Source: CAJQQY01 sp964564545 (GTDB lineage Bacteria; Bacteroidota; Bacteroidia; Chitinophagales; Saprospiraceae). From it: a DNA stretch of 64,000 nucleotides. Below the pieces are notes generated by a model. The model was not told where the DNA came from, did not search any database, and saw only the letters and a list, made by a program, of their open reading frames with translations. The translations under genes were made by a program, and so were the position numbers. Shown one piece after another: positions 37,101 to 45,204 of this stretch. Each line of letters starts with the position of its first letter. The first letter of the stretch is position 1. The stretch covers positions 1 through 64,000 of the forward strand of contig CAZMBP010000048.1 of the NCBI GenBank assembly GCA_964564545.1, in the 5' to 3' direction.

Positions 37101-38257
37101 CTGGTGTTGTTAGAGGGCAAAATAAACTTGAAACTCTAAACAATGTTGATATTGTTTTCACGAGCAATAAAGATCTTTGGAGTAGATGTATTGTAGTAGA
37201 AACTGCCGCACCTGAATATTATAACCCAGCAAACCCTGGCTCATTTGGACTTGGACTTGAGACAGAAGGAGGAGCACGAAACCTAGAATTACGGTTAGGC
37301 CAATCTGTAGGTAAAGATGGTCAACCTGATGATTCAGATCCATCAACTACAGGAATGGGATATTTCCCAGGATATGCAATAGATCAAGAAACAGGTGAGC
37401 GATTAAATATTTTCTTCGGAGAAAATTCAACATATCACCCAGGAGGATTCGAGGCTGAAAGTTATCAAGCTAATGGTCGAGATATGATCTGGAACCCTAC
37501 AAGCGAAATTGGATTCAATAATGAAACCAATAGTATACCATTCCCATATAATATTGTTTTAGGAGGTCACCATTATATTTATGTAACAAAGCAGAAGTAT
37601 GATGAATGTGCTGAATTGAGAGAAAAGTTAGATGGAGGAATTAATGATATACGTAAAGGGTTAGCAGAGATTAGTTGGACAACTATGCCTGTCATAAATG
37701 ATAGATCTAGTTTGAATTCTGTAGAAGATGGGTTAATTCCGACGGACTTAAGAATTCAGTTGAGAGTAGATAATCCTTATCAAGTAGTAGCTGGAACTAA
37801 TGAATTTCAAGGTTACCCAACTTATAAGTTTAAATTAGAAGGACAAGCTGCTACAGATGTAGTACAAGGGGAAACTGCTGAGACGGCATTGGATCAAATT
37901 AATGTAGTACCTAATCCATATTATGGATACTCTGCTTATGAAATTTCTCAATTCTCTAATACTGTAAAAATAACTAACCTTCCTGCGAAGAGCACAGTTA
38001 CCATTTACTCATTAGATGGAAAGTTCATTAGACAATATGAAAGAGATGAAGTAGGAGTTAATGTTACATTGGATAGACCAAATTCAGGAATTAATACTAC
38101 TCAAGTATCTCCAGCATTAGAATGGGATATGAAAAATAACAAGGGAATTCCTGTAGCAAGTGGAGTATATCTTATACACATAGATGCAGAAGGATTGGGT
38201 GAACGAGTGATTAAGTGGTTTGGTGTAGCGAGAAAATTCGACCCATCAGGATTATAA
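34151..38257 (+). CDS. Giant secreted surface protein with T9SS/FlgD-like C-terminal domain
   Basis: 1368 residues. Signal peptide ending at SSANI (about 23). The N-terminal domain has NNVRALLMNGGDIWWDLTD and EVSSIFAGAVWIGGF, which I associate with a large-protein family of Saprospiria. The middle contains repeated WPxxGxEFFF-like and Asp/Asn-rich segments and a fibronectin-like part (HKKYYYTAVAYAYNNYEQF, about 715). The last 120 residues match the FlgD-Ig/type A sorting layout: VVPNPYYGYSAYE, TVTIYSLDGKFIRQY, GIPVASGVYLIHIDAEG, ending GERVIKWFGVARKF. Export by T9SS and surface display are inferred. The role is unknown, though the flanking receptor and PorV-like genes suggest a surface complex. 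Confidence 0.75.
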   Translation: MRNLKYLLSVALLLGIWSFSSANINPNIHGKNANASNSTVATLRMDCAQGTSKVIQSINNVRALLMNGGDIWWDLTDGQYVVPKVEPGLPEVSSIFAGAVWIGGFTGLPDNPVLKMAAIDYRNGTTNDFFPGPLTDVGTVGFDTCANWDKHFKVLGENIALHIRNWELAKAEGRTELEPGEIPADVLGWPAKGNEFFFDVHGFDLPDESTSSQGFGFFFDNYDPSSPIPNEIDVYEPHLGDFPRIDITGCEVESIKEAQYADEMYFWIYNDAGGTHTSSEGDPIRMEVQVQSFAWKSNDEINDMTFQRYKLINRAQDPIDSCFFAVWVDPDLGCYTDDYIGSDTTRSLAYVYNEDALDGTTGCQCNGGVATYCDEIPILGVDYFRGPNAPKVYGVDSVLRNPLNGEPADILLPLGMSSFIYYNNGGVGNPPPGTTDPNTPSEFYNLISGSWPNGAPLTYGGDGFNSGGEVVKYAFPDAPDDPSGWTMCTENLPFGDRRTLQASGPFTLVSQAVNELIVGVVWVPDVAHACPNIAPLLSADDIAQALFDNCFDITDGPDAPDLDFVELDQEIVMILTNGDPFSTNNSGEGYSEIDLQAPPQLPDDVKSYKFEGYRIYQLIEPNVSPSEFNTNPDKARLVTSVDIKNGISKIYNWSSEFNPSDPTDPIWIPSLENEGVLENGISHTFSFKIDQFTSDRIVNHKKYYYTAVAYAYNNYEQFDPADVVGQRRPYLEGRRNIGDGDAPSYTVIPRPIVYKNLNSGYGDGPVVTRIDGVGVGENNVALSAETEEEILAGTSTGELVYQQGRSPINVKIINPLEVIDGEFQLTFTDIDGNNDGNDELDSEMYWQLTNLSDPSAPIYSERTIERLNEQILREYGISIKVGQTDDVGDNVDESNGAIGYEEIYAETDNWFSYIPDGPTPFNYIQTEEGNLIDPNAVVLDPDQAFSSFGAFTPYILNVFADPPAPSPTSFEYWFTPALRQPAISGVVRGQNKLETLNNVDIVFTSNKDLWSRCIVVETAAPEYYNPANPGSFGLGLETEGGARNLELRLGQSVGKDGQPDDSDPSTTGMGYFPGYAIDQETGERLNIFFGENSTYHPGGFEAESYQANGRDMIWNPTSEIGFNNETNSIPFPYNIVLGGHHYIYVTKQKYDECAELREKLDGGINDIRKGLAEISWTTMPVINDRSSLNSVEDGLIPTDLRIQLRVDNPYQVVAGTNEFQGYPTYKFKLEGQAATDVVQGETAETALDQINVVPNPYYGYSAYEISQFSNTVKITNLPAKSTVTIYSLDGKFIRQYERDEVGVNVTLDRPNSGINTTQVSPALEWDMKNNKGIPVASGVYLIHIDAEGLGERVIKWFGVARKFDPSGL

Positions 38258-38266
38258 GATTAAATT

Positions 38267-38309
38267 ACAAGGAAGGTTGGTTTTAGCTAATCAACTTTCC
38301 TTGTTTTTA
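38267..38309 (+). terminator. Hairpin with T-run between secreted-protein and PorV-like genes
   Basis: Stem of 15 bp including G-U pairs (38267-38281, 38290-38304), core ACAAGGAAGGTTGG, followed by T5. Located 10 bp past the stop and 29 bp before the next gene, so it may attenuate rather than end the transcript. Confidence 0.6.
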
Positions 38310-38337
38310 TTTAAAAAAATTAGACTATAATTTAATT

Positions 38338-39387
38338 ATGAATAAATTTATATACATTCTATTTACTATAGTATTGTCACTTGCCATGTGCCAATCAGCT
38401 TTTGCAGGAAATCCTGATCGACAAGGAGAAGCAGGTGCCTACGAATTATTAATGAATCCATGGGCACGTTCCGCTGGACTCCATACTATGGGGACTTCAT
38501 TTGTAAGCGGAGTGGAAGCTATGCGATTAAACGTTGCAGGATTATCTAGAGTAAAAGGAACAGAAGTACTTATTAGTAGTGCTAGGTATTTGGAAGGAAC
38601 TGATATCAAAATGAATGCATTCGGACTAGCTCAAAAAGTTGGGAAAAATGGAACATTTGGATTAAGTCTTATGTCTCTTGATTTTGGAGATATTCAGGTA
38701 ACTACTGAAAATTCTCCAGAAGGAACAGGAGGTACTTTTTCTCCTAATTTTTTCAACTTAGGACTTGGCTACGGACACATTTTCGAAAATAAAATTTCTG
38801 TTGGAATTTTATTTCGAGCAGTTTCTGAATCTACTGCAGATTTGAAAGCATTTGGTTTTGCACTTGATGCAGGTGTTCAGTATGTTTCAGGACCACAAGA
38901 TAATTTCAAATTAGGATTGTCTTTAAGAAATGTTGGATCTCCAATGAGTTTTGGTGGACAAGGTTTGTCTCAACAATTGAGTGTACCTAATTCTTCATAC
39001 CAATTATCTTATGAGCAAAGACCAGCAGCTTTTGAATTACCTTCAGTATTGAATATTGGAGTATCTTATGATTTTATTTTAGGAGACAAAAATAGATTAA
39101 CTGCGGTTACAAATTTCACTTCAAATTCATTTTCAAGAGATCAACTTGGAGGAGGTATTGAATATGCTTTCAATAAAATGTTCATGCTTAGAGGTGGATA
39201 CAAGTATGATTTAGGTCAAGGAGATGCACCAGATGAGAAAAATGTTTACACAGGATTCTCTGGAGGATTATCAATCCAAGTACCAGTTAGCAAAAAGTCA
39301 AGTACTACTTTCGGTATTGATTATGCATATCGTACATCAAACCCTTGGGGTGGAACGCATAACTTTTCAGTTAGATTAGGATTCTAG
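38338..39387 (+). CDS. PorV/PorQ-family outer-membrane protein
   Basis: Signal peptide ending at AFAGN (about 23), then a FadL-like barrel of the PorV/PorQ (UPF0164) family: early EAGAYELLMNPWARSAGLHT, the lipid-channel-like hatch VSGVEAMRLNVAGLSRVKGTE, and the C-terminal FSVRLGF. In the type IX secretion system PorV shuttles substrates from the SprA translocon to the attachment complex. This copy sits directly behind a giant putative T9SS cargo, suggesting a dedicated carrier for it rather than the general PorV. Partnership is inference. Confidence 0.85.
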   Translation: MNKFIYILFTIVLSLAMCQSAFAGNPDRQGEAGAYELLMNPWARSAGLHTMGTSFVSGVEAMRLNVAGLSRVKGTEVLISSARYLEGTDIKMNAFGLAQKVGKNGTFGLSLMSLDFGDIQVTTENSPEGTGGTFSPNFFNLGLGYGHIFENKISVGILFRAVSESTADLKAFGFALDAGVQYVSGPQDNFKLGLSLRNVGSPMSFGGQGLSQQLSVPNSSYQLSYEQRPAAFELPSVLNIGVSYDFILGDKNRLTAVTNFTSNSFSRDQLGGGIEYAFNKMFMLRGGYKYDLGQGDAPDEKNVYTGFSGGLSIQVPVSKKSSTTFGIDYAYRTSNPWGGTHNFSVRLGF

Positions 39388-39453
39388 ACAATCAGGATCT
39401 CTTAATTTTTTTTTATTTGCTTGATTTTTACTATATTTAAGCAAAGTTCATAT

Positions 39454-39496
39454 CAAGAACGTTTCTATCGACTAGATAGAAACGTTCTTGTTTTTT
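39454..39496 (+). terminator. Terminator of the receptor/secreted-protein/PorV module
   Basis: Perfect 16-bp stem (39454-39469, 39475-39490), core CAAGAACGTTTCTATC, 5-nt loop, then T6. Confidence 0.88.
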
Positions 39497-39619
39497 AATT
39501 ATTAAGCGCGGGAATGAACTCATTATATAAAAATATTGTTTTTTTAAAATCAATATTTTAGTTGTTGTTCGTTTCTCACCTAAATCCCGCGAAGCGATTT
39601 ATAAATTTAAAATTTTATT

Positions 39620-40090
39620 ATGAAATATAATTATCTGACACAAGAAGGATACGATAGACTACAAGCAGAATTAGAAGAGCTAAAGTCAACAGGAAGGCAA
39701 AAAGCTGCTGCTGCAATTGCTGAGGCGAGAGAAAAGGGAGACCTTTCAGAAAATGCAGAATATGATGCTGCAAAAGATGCTCAAGGTCTCTTGGAGTTAA
39801 AGATTAATAATTTAGAAAAGGAAATGGCTAATGCACGAGTATTGGATGCAAGCCAGTTAGATAATTCTAAAGTAGTTGTACTTTCAAAAGTTAGAATGAA
39901 AAACTTGAAAGTCAATAAAGAAATTACTTACCAATTGGTTTCTCAGTCTGAAGCAGATTTAAAACTCAAAAAAATATCAGTTAGCTCCCCTATCGGTGAA
40001 GGCCTTTTGGGAAAAGCTGTTGGAGAGGTTGCTGAGATACAAACTCCTGGAGGAATTATCAAATTTGAAATTTTGGAAATCTCATTTTAA
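39620..40090 (+). CDS. greA: Transcription elongation factor GreA
   Basis: Rescues backtracked RNA polymerase by stimulating transcript cleavage. The 156 residues show the N-terminal coiled coil with the acidic tip (ARERKGDLSENAEY-type: here AREKGDLSENAEYDAAKD) and the C-terminal FKBP-like domain with SPIGEGLLGKAVGE. Full length. Four bases separate it from the HIT gene, so the pair is co-transcribed. Confidence 0.96.
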   Translation: MKYNYLTQEGYDRLQAELEELKSTGRQKAAAAIAEAREKGDLSENAEYDAAKDAQGLLELKINNLEKEMANARVLDASQLDNSKVVVLSKVRMKNLKVNKEITYQLVSQSEADLKLKKISVSSPIGEGLLGKAVGEVAEIQTPGGIIKFEILEISF

Positions 40091-40093
40091 GTC

Positions 40094-40480
40094 ATGGCAA
40101 GTATTTTTACTAGAATAATTAGTGGTGAAATTCCTTGTCATAAAATTGCAGAGTCAGAAAACTACTTTGCCTTTTTAGATATTAATCCATGGGAAGAGGG
40201 ACATACTTTAGTGATTCCTAAAAAAGAAGTGGATTATATCTTTGATTTGGATATGGAGACTTACGAAGGTTTGATGGCTTTTTCAAAAAAAGTAGCACAT
40301 GCTATTGAAAAAGCAGTTCCATGTAAACGAGTAGGTGTACTTGTTGAAGGATTAGAAGTTCCTCATGCCCATGTACATTTGATACCAATTGTCAAACATT
40401 TTTTCCCAAAGCAAAAACCAAAATATTCACATGAAGAATTAGCTAAGATTGCAGAAAAAATTAGAGCAAATTTTGAATAA
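40094..40480 (+). CDS. HIT-family nucleotide hydrolase
   Basis: 128-residue histidine-triad protein with the active motif HAHVHLIPI near residue 95 and the N-terminal FTRIISGEIPCHKIAESE typical of HinT/HIT proteins, which split nucleoside phosphoramidates or dinucleotide polyphosphates. Substrate unknown. Follows greA after 3 bp, and ends at a bidirectional terminator shared with ruvC. Confidence 0.93.
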   Translation: MASIFTRIISGEIPCHKIAESENYFAFLDINPWEEGHTLVIPKKEVDYIFDLDMETYEGLMAFSKKVAHAIEKAVPCKRVGVLVEGLEVPHAHVHLIPIVKHFFPKQKPKYSHEELAKIAEKIRANFE

Positions 40481-40516
40481 ATAAAAAAGCAGAACTTAAT
40501 AGTTCTGCTTTTTTAT
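40481..40516. terminator. Bidirectional terminator, HIT gene / ruvC
   Basis: Perfect 16-bp stem (40481-40496, 40501-40516) with core AAGCAGAACT and a 4-nt loop, A and T runs within the arms. Confidence 0.92.
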
Positions 40517-40532
40517 TTTAGAAAGACTAAAA

Positions 40533-41090
40533 TTATTTTATTCGATCTGGATTGTCTTTAATAAAACTTGCCCATCCACTATGTTTTTTTCCTCCACCCA
40601 AAATACTACCCGATTGATAGTGATGACAAATAGCTGCCGCCAAAGCATCAGTAGAATCCAAATATTCAAGATCTAATTTTTGATCTAAAATGCTAACGAG
40701 CATTGAAGCAACTTGCTCTTTCGATGCATTTCCATTTCCTGTAACGGATTGTTTTATTTTTTTTGGAGCGTACTCAGTCATCTCCACATTCATGGTAATT
40801 GCAGCAGCAATTGCTACGCCTTGAGCTCTTCCTAATTTCAACATGGATTGTACATTTTTCCCGTAAAAAGGAGCTTCCACAGCCATGTGATCAGGACTAT
40901 ACCCTCGAATGATTTCTTGCAATCGTTCAAATATTTTTTTCAATTTCAATTGATGTGACCCTAGATGCTTCATTGATACAACACCTATCGTCAACAAACT
41001 AATTTTATTTTTTTTAGTCTCAATTACCGCATAGCCTAAATAATTAGTCCCTGGATCAACCCCCAAAATTCGTTTGACTTGATTCTTCAA
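40533..41090 (-). CDS. ruvC: Holliday junction endonuclease RuvC
   Basis: Resolves Holliday junctions with RuvAB. Its RNase H-like fold carries the four acidic catalytic residues: Asp in ILGVDPGTNYLGYA, Glu in MAVEAPFYG, and the C-terminal Asp pair in YLDSTDALAAAICHH. Length 185 is normal. No ruvA or ruvB is adjacent in this window. Confidence 0.95.
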   Translation of the reverse strand: MKNQVKRILGVDPGTNYLGYAVIETKKNKISLLTIGVVSMKHLGSHQLKLKKIFERLQEIIRGYSPDHMAVEAPFYGKNVQSMLKLGRAQGVAIAAAITMNVEMTEYAPKKIKQSVTGNGNASKEQVASMLVSILDQKLDLEYLDSTDALAAAICHHYQSGSILGGGKKHSGWASFIKDNPDRIK

Positions 41091-41177
41091 AATGAAATGT
41101 AATTAGTTTGTTATAAAAAATGAGATCTCTGTCAGCGAAGTGATCTACTTCAAAAGTACGCTATTTTAAAAAACAAA

Positions 41178-41208
41178 AGGACAAAAATCAAATATAGATT
41201 TTTGTCCT
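41178..41208 (-). terminator. Terminator of the response-regulator gene
   Basis: Perfect 12-bp stem AGGACAAAAATC / GATTTTTGTCCT with a 7-nt loop, then a T-rich run on the minus strand, about 40 bp after the regulator stop. Confidence 0.82.
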
Positions 41209-41245
41209 CTCGAAAGAATGAATCATAATGATTCTTATTTTTTTG

Positions 41246-41977
41246 TTAGGAAGCTTCTTCGCTATTTCTAACTAAAAGTTGGAATCCATTTCCATGGATA
41301 TTTACAATTTCAATATTGGGATCAGCTGCTAAATATTTTCTCAACTTAGTTACAAACACATCCATACTTCGAGCAGTAAAATAATTGTCCTCTGACCAGA
41401 TTTTAGTCAATGCTTCTGATCGAGGTAAAATATCATTTTTGTACATGCAAAACATTCGAAGTAATTGTGCTTCTTTTGGTGATAATTTATTTTTGGTATC
41501 CTCACCTGCACCATTGCTAAAAGTCAAAATTCTCAATGGAAAGTTGAAGTGGAAATTTCCAATTTCGAATTCTTTAATTTCTTCTCTAGGATCTTCTTTT
41601 GCTTGACTTCTTTTTAAAATTGCTTGTATTCGATACAACAATTCTTCTGAGTTGAATGGCTTTGTGATATAATCATCAGCTCCAATTTTGAAACCTTGAA
41701 GCACATCATCTTTCATCGTTTTGGCAGTCAAAAAGATGATTGGCATTTCAGTATCTTTTTCTCTAATTTCTTTTGCCAAAGTAAAACCATCTTTTTTAGG
41801 CATCATCACATCAAAAATACCAAGGTCGTATTCACCTTTGTTATAAGTTTCTAAACCCGCTTCTCCATCAGTTGCTAACGTAACATCATAGTCATGCATT
41901 TCTAAATAGGAACGCAATACGTCTCCAAAATTTCGATCGTCTTCAACTAGTAGTATTCGATTGTTTGCTGCAGTCAT
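41246..41977 (-). CDS. OmpR-family response regulator (RprY-like)
   Basis: Receiver domain (about 7-120) with acidic pocket LLVEDDRNF, phosphoacceptor Asp in YDLGIFDVMMPKKDG, Thr in IIFLTAK and Lys in YITKPFN. It is followed by a winged-helix output domain (about 140-235: KLSPKEAQLLRMF, RSMDVFVTKLRKYLAAD). It lies 154 bp downstream of the sensor kinase gene on the same strand and probably is its partner. A GTTAAAGTTAAG motif lies about 90 bp upstream of its start and recurs before the PDZ gene. Confidence 0.92.
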   Translation of the reverse strand: MTAANNRILLVEDDRNFGDVLRSYLEMHDYDVTLATDGEAGLETYNKGEYDLGIFDVMMPKKDGFTLAKEIREKDTEMPIIFLTAKTMKDDVLQGFKIGADDYITKPFNSEELLYRIQAILKRSQAKEDPREEIKEFEIGNFHFNFPLRILTFSNGAGEDTKNKLSPKEAQLLRMFCMYKNDILPRSEALTKIWSEDNYFTARSMDVFVTKLRKYLAADPNIEIVNIHGNGFQLLVRNSEEAS

Positions 41978-42131
41978 TAGTAATTTTTTTATTCCAAAAA
42001 ATAGGATGTTTTAGTTATTGCCGCTAAGAAAACGGCGTTTCATTTTGTTTAAATTAAAATCTTAACATATGTTAAAGTTAAGGATAAATCAGTTGGTGTT
42101 CAATAGTCAGAGCAAAAATTTTGAAAAGTAA

Positions 42132-43670
42132 TTATCCCTCTGTTTCAACGGTTTGAAGCTCACTATTATAAGGAAATGTCAAAATAAAAGTACTTCCTTT
42201 TCCTAGATCACTTTTCACATCTATTTGTCCATGGTGAGCATCCATTAATGCTTTTACATAACTCAATCCCAATCCAAATCCTTTTACATCATGTCGATTA
42301 CCTGTATGTACTCGATAAAACTTATCAAAAATATGTTTTAATGCTTCTCGACTCATACCAATTCCTTTGTCCTCTATAATAACTTCAACTCCTTGTGCTA
42401 CATTGCGTGTACTCACAGATATTTGTGGTTTTTCAGGAGAATATTTATTGGCATTGTCCAATAGATTATTGATAATATTAGAAACATGGGTCAAATCACC
42501 ATAAACGTATGGATTTGTTGCTTCCATTTGAGCAGTTACTTTCCCATCCTTTTTTTCTACTTGTAAGTTAGAATTTTGTACTGCTTGAGTAATAATGTCA
42601 TGTAAATTGATTTGCAACATTTTGAGTTTGTACTCACGCTTATCAATTAATGCCATTTGTAAAACCTTTTCCACTTGGTTATTCATCCGCTTATTTTCTT
42701 GACGAATGATATCTGCAAACCTTTTCACTTTATCTGCATTTCCAGAAATCATAGGACTTGTGATCGAATCTGCCGCCAAAGAAATCGTAGCAATTGGAGT
42801 TTTGAATTCATGAGTCATATTATTGATAAAATCGGTTTTCATTTCTGAAACTTTCTTTTGTTCAAAGATGACTAAAATGGTATATGAAAAACAAAACAAG
42901 ATCAACCCAGTAAATATAATCGAAGCTAAAAGTGTTTTCCAAGAAGAACTCCAAATCACACTAGTTCGATTTGGAAAATGAACCATGAGCATACCTGGTG
43001 ATTCCAAAGCATAGGAATTTGAAAATAACTCTGTTTTATAACTCGAGTTATATAAATCATTATCGATACTTTCAGCAGAATTAAAATTTTCATTAATAAC
43101 GGCATACGATCCATTATTGATGACAAATGAACCTTTCTGATGAGAGAAAACGCCATACTGAAACTCTGCCTCAATACCTCTTTTCTTTTTTATTTCTTGT
43201 TCCAATAATCCATGCAAAACTTCCAAATTAATTCGCTCCTCCAAAGGATGTAGGTTAAGCATCTTTCGAACTTTTTGATATTCCATTTTATCTTGGTATT
43301 GCGAAAAGCCTGAATCATTATTTATGGTAAGTGGATTTACGGAAGCTTGCGTCAATTGTACATTTCGAAAATTTTGAGTCATTGAAATATCTCCTAAGAC
43401 TTCACCAGAACTAAAAGATTTTCTAATACTTCCAGATGAATAAGAAGTAGGAGTATTAGCTCGTAGATTTAAAGCATTATCATAAGTTGCGTTGTCTTCC
43501 CAAACCTCTAACCTCTTGGCAACTTGTGTAATCGCACTTTTAATATTATTATCGAATTGTTGTTCATTGAGTTTAATATTGAAATTGATCCAGTATAATT
43601 GCAATAATATAATTCCAATCATAGCTGCGCTCATAAGACCAATAATCGCCCAAATCGCTTTTTTATTCAT
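42132..43670 (-). CDS. Sensor histidine kinase (RprX-like)
   Basis: 512 residues. Membrane span near the N-terminus (about 6-28), an extracytoplasmic sensor region of about 220 residues, and a second span (about 247-270). Then come a HisKA domain with the phospho-His in NMTHEFKTPIATISL and an HATPase domain with N-box NNLLDNANKYSP, G1 DKGIGM and G2 GFGLGLSYV. This classical two-component sensor pairs with the adjacent OmpR-type regulator and faces a divergently transcribed PDZ protein. The signal is unknown. Confidence 0.92.
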   Translation of the reverse strand: MNKKAIWAIIGLMSAAMIGIILLQLYWINFNIKLNEQQFDNNIKSAITQVAKRLEVWEDNATYDNALNLRANTPTSYSSGSIRKSFSSGEVLGDISMTQNFRNVQLTQASVNPLTINNDSGFSQYQDKMEYQKVRKMLNLHPLEERINLEVLHGLLEQEIKKKRGIEAEFQYGVFSHQKGSFVINNGSYAVINENFNSAESIDNDLYNSSYKTELFSNSYALESPGMLMVHFPNRTSVIWSSSWKTLLASIIFTGLILFCFSYTILVIFEQKKVSEMKTDFINNMTHEFKTPIATISLAADSITSPMISGNADKVKRFADIIRQENKRMNNQVEKVLQMALIDKREYKLKMLQINLHDIITQAVQNSNLQVEKKDGKVTAQMEATNPYVYGDLTHVSNIINNLLDNANKYSPEKPQISVSTRNVAQGVEVIIEDKGIGMSREALKHIFDKFYRVHTGNRHDVKGFGLGLSYVKALMDAHHGQIDVKSDLGKGSTFILTFPYNSELQTVETEG

Positions 43671-44074
43671 TGATATTTAGTGTTGGAAAAATTTAAAAAA
43701 TATTGTTCTTTGAAAAATTCTTTGTCAAGCTAAAATTGAAATTTAAAACGACCGAAGGAAGTGTTAGTTTTTACTTGACTCTAAAAAAGGATTTATCAAA
43801 GAAAAAAAAATGAATAGTAATCCGTAAATTTACAAAAGAAAAGGTGGTAAAATATGAACAAATTTCTATCCGATTCTTACAAATTTATACAATCAAAAGA
43901 TGTCATGGGAATGTTTAACTAACCTTTAACGATTTTTGAAAAAAAAGGAAAGCATCGCGATAAAAAAGAATACGTTCTGCTAATGAAACGTTAAAGTTAA
44001 GTTGTAAGTATTCCTATGTCATTCAAAACAAAGAATATTATTACAGAAATAATTTTTAATAAAATCAAATAAAT
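43671..44074. other. Divergent intergenic region (404 bp), kinase / PDZ gene
   Basis: AT-rich. Carries two copies of a CGTTAAAG-containing motif, one on each strand: 43917-43932 (minus strand) and 43988-44000 (CGTTAAAGTTAAG). The same GTTAAAGTTAAG occurs upstream of the regulator gene near 42068-42080. These are candidate binding sites for the adjacent response regulator. No RNA gene seen. Confidence 0.4.
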
Positions 44075-45022
44075 ATGAATCGTTCAAAAATACAAATTAC
44101 TTGGGTTATACTATTGTTGGGATGTTTTATTTTCCCTAATAGTTCTTTTGCTCAATCAGAGACGAAAGGAAAAAAACAAATAGTGATTGTCAAAAAAACA
44201 ATTGATAAAGATGGAAATGAAGTAGTAGAAAAAATTATTAAAGAAGGAAAAGAAGCAGAGGATTTTGATGTAGCAAAATATCTTGATGAAAATGGACAAG
44301 ACGTAAAGAATGTCAATGTTGAAGTTAGAGTAACGAAAGAGGGCGAAGAGAAAAAGGAAGGTGAAGAGCGAGAAATCGAAGTTACAGTAAATGGTGACGA
44401 TGTAGTCATTATGGAAGGTGATGAAAAAACGATTATCAAAATTGATGGCGATGCTGAGAAAAAAGAAATCACAACTGAAGATGGAAAGCACATCATTATT
44501 ATGAGATCTGAGGGAGATGGAGAAAATACTTTTGAGTTTGAAGATATAGATATGAAAATGGATGGAGAAGGACATAAAGAAATTCGAATTATGAAAACTC
44601 GAAAAGGCAATGGCGCTTTCTTCGGAGTGATGATTGATCCAAGTGCAGAAGGAATGGAATTATTAGATGTAGTAAAAGATAGTCCTGCAGAAAAAGCTGG
44701 GTTGAAAAAAGGAGATATTTTGCAATCAGTAAATGAGCATCAAATCTCAACTTACGAAGAATTAACGAAAGCATTGTCGAATTACAAACCTGGAGATTCT
44801 ATCGTAGTGATGTACAAAAGAGATGGTCAAGTGAATAAAGTACAAGCTAATTTAGCTGACTCAAAGAATATCGAATCGAATAATAAAATGATTTGGAAAA
44901 CTGACGATGGAGAAATAATTGAAATAAAAGAAGGACAAGAGATGCATTTCGAAGAGGAAGGAACAGATGGTGCTAAAAAAATCAAAAAGAAAGTTATTAT
45001 CAAAAAGGAAAAGGATAATTAA
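44075..45022 (+). CDS. Exported PDZ-domain protein with acidic/lysine-rich beta repeats
   Basis: Signal peptide ending at SSFAQ (about 27). Residues about 30-180 are a highly charged E/K/D-rich stretch made of short strands of alternating pattern (EREIEVTVNGDDVVIMEGDE). A PDZ domain follows (about 185-270: GAFFGVMIDPSAEGMELLDV, DSPAEKAGLKKGDILQSVN). There is no protease domain, unlike HtrA/DegP. The C-terminus is again lysine-rich. It is divergent from the two-component system, so it may be a target or accessory of it, for example in envelope stress. Confidence 0.75.
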   Translation: MNRSKIQITWVILLLGCFIFPNSSFAQSETKGKKQIVIVKKTIDKDGNEVVEKIIKEGKEAEDFDVAKYLDENGQDVKNVNVEVRVTKEGEEKKEGEEREIEVTVNGDDVVIMEGDEKTIIKIDGDAEKKEITTEDGKHIIIMRSEGDGENTFEFEDIDMKMDGEGHKEIRIMKTRKGNGAFFGVMIDPSAEGMELLDVVKDSPAEKAGLKKGDILQSVNEHQISTYEELTKALSNYKPGDSIVVMYKRDGQVNKVQANLADSKNIESNNKMIWKTDDGEIIEIKEGQEMHFEEEGTDGAKKIKKKVIIKKEKDN

Positions 45023-45035
45023 TCTTACTTTTAAA

Positions 45036-45093
45036 ATCAAAACGAATAAGGGTTTATATTTTTCACAAAATATAAACCCTTATTCGTTTTGAT
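45036..45093 (+). terminator. Terminator of the PDZ gene
   Basis: Perfect 27-bp inverted repeat (45036-45062, 45067-45093) with core AACGAATAAGGGTTTATA and a 4-nt loop. Unusually long stem. Confidence 0.8.
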
Positions 45094-45204
45094 CGGCAGT
45101 ATTCGATAATTCATAAATTTAGATTTGCTAAAACCTATTCGCATTAATAATCGTCAAGTCAACAACTTTTTATCACAAAAAGGAGCGCGGCAATGATAGC
45201 CAAA

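Noticed and set aside
43854..43922. 22-codon open frame before the PDZ gene
   Set aside because: Too short, no conserved feature, and it runs into the putative regulator motif.
44152..44610. Long minus-strand open frames opposite the PDZ gene
   Set aside because: Shadow of the charged repeat coding region; serine/phenylalanine-rich composition and no start context.
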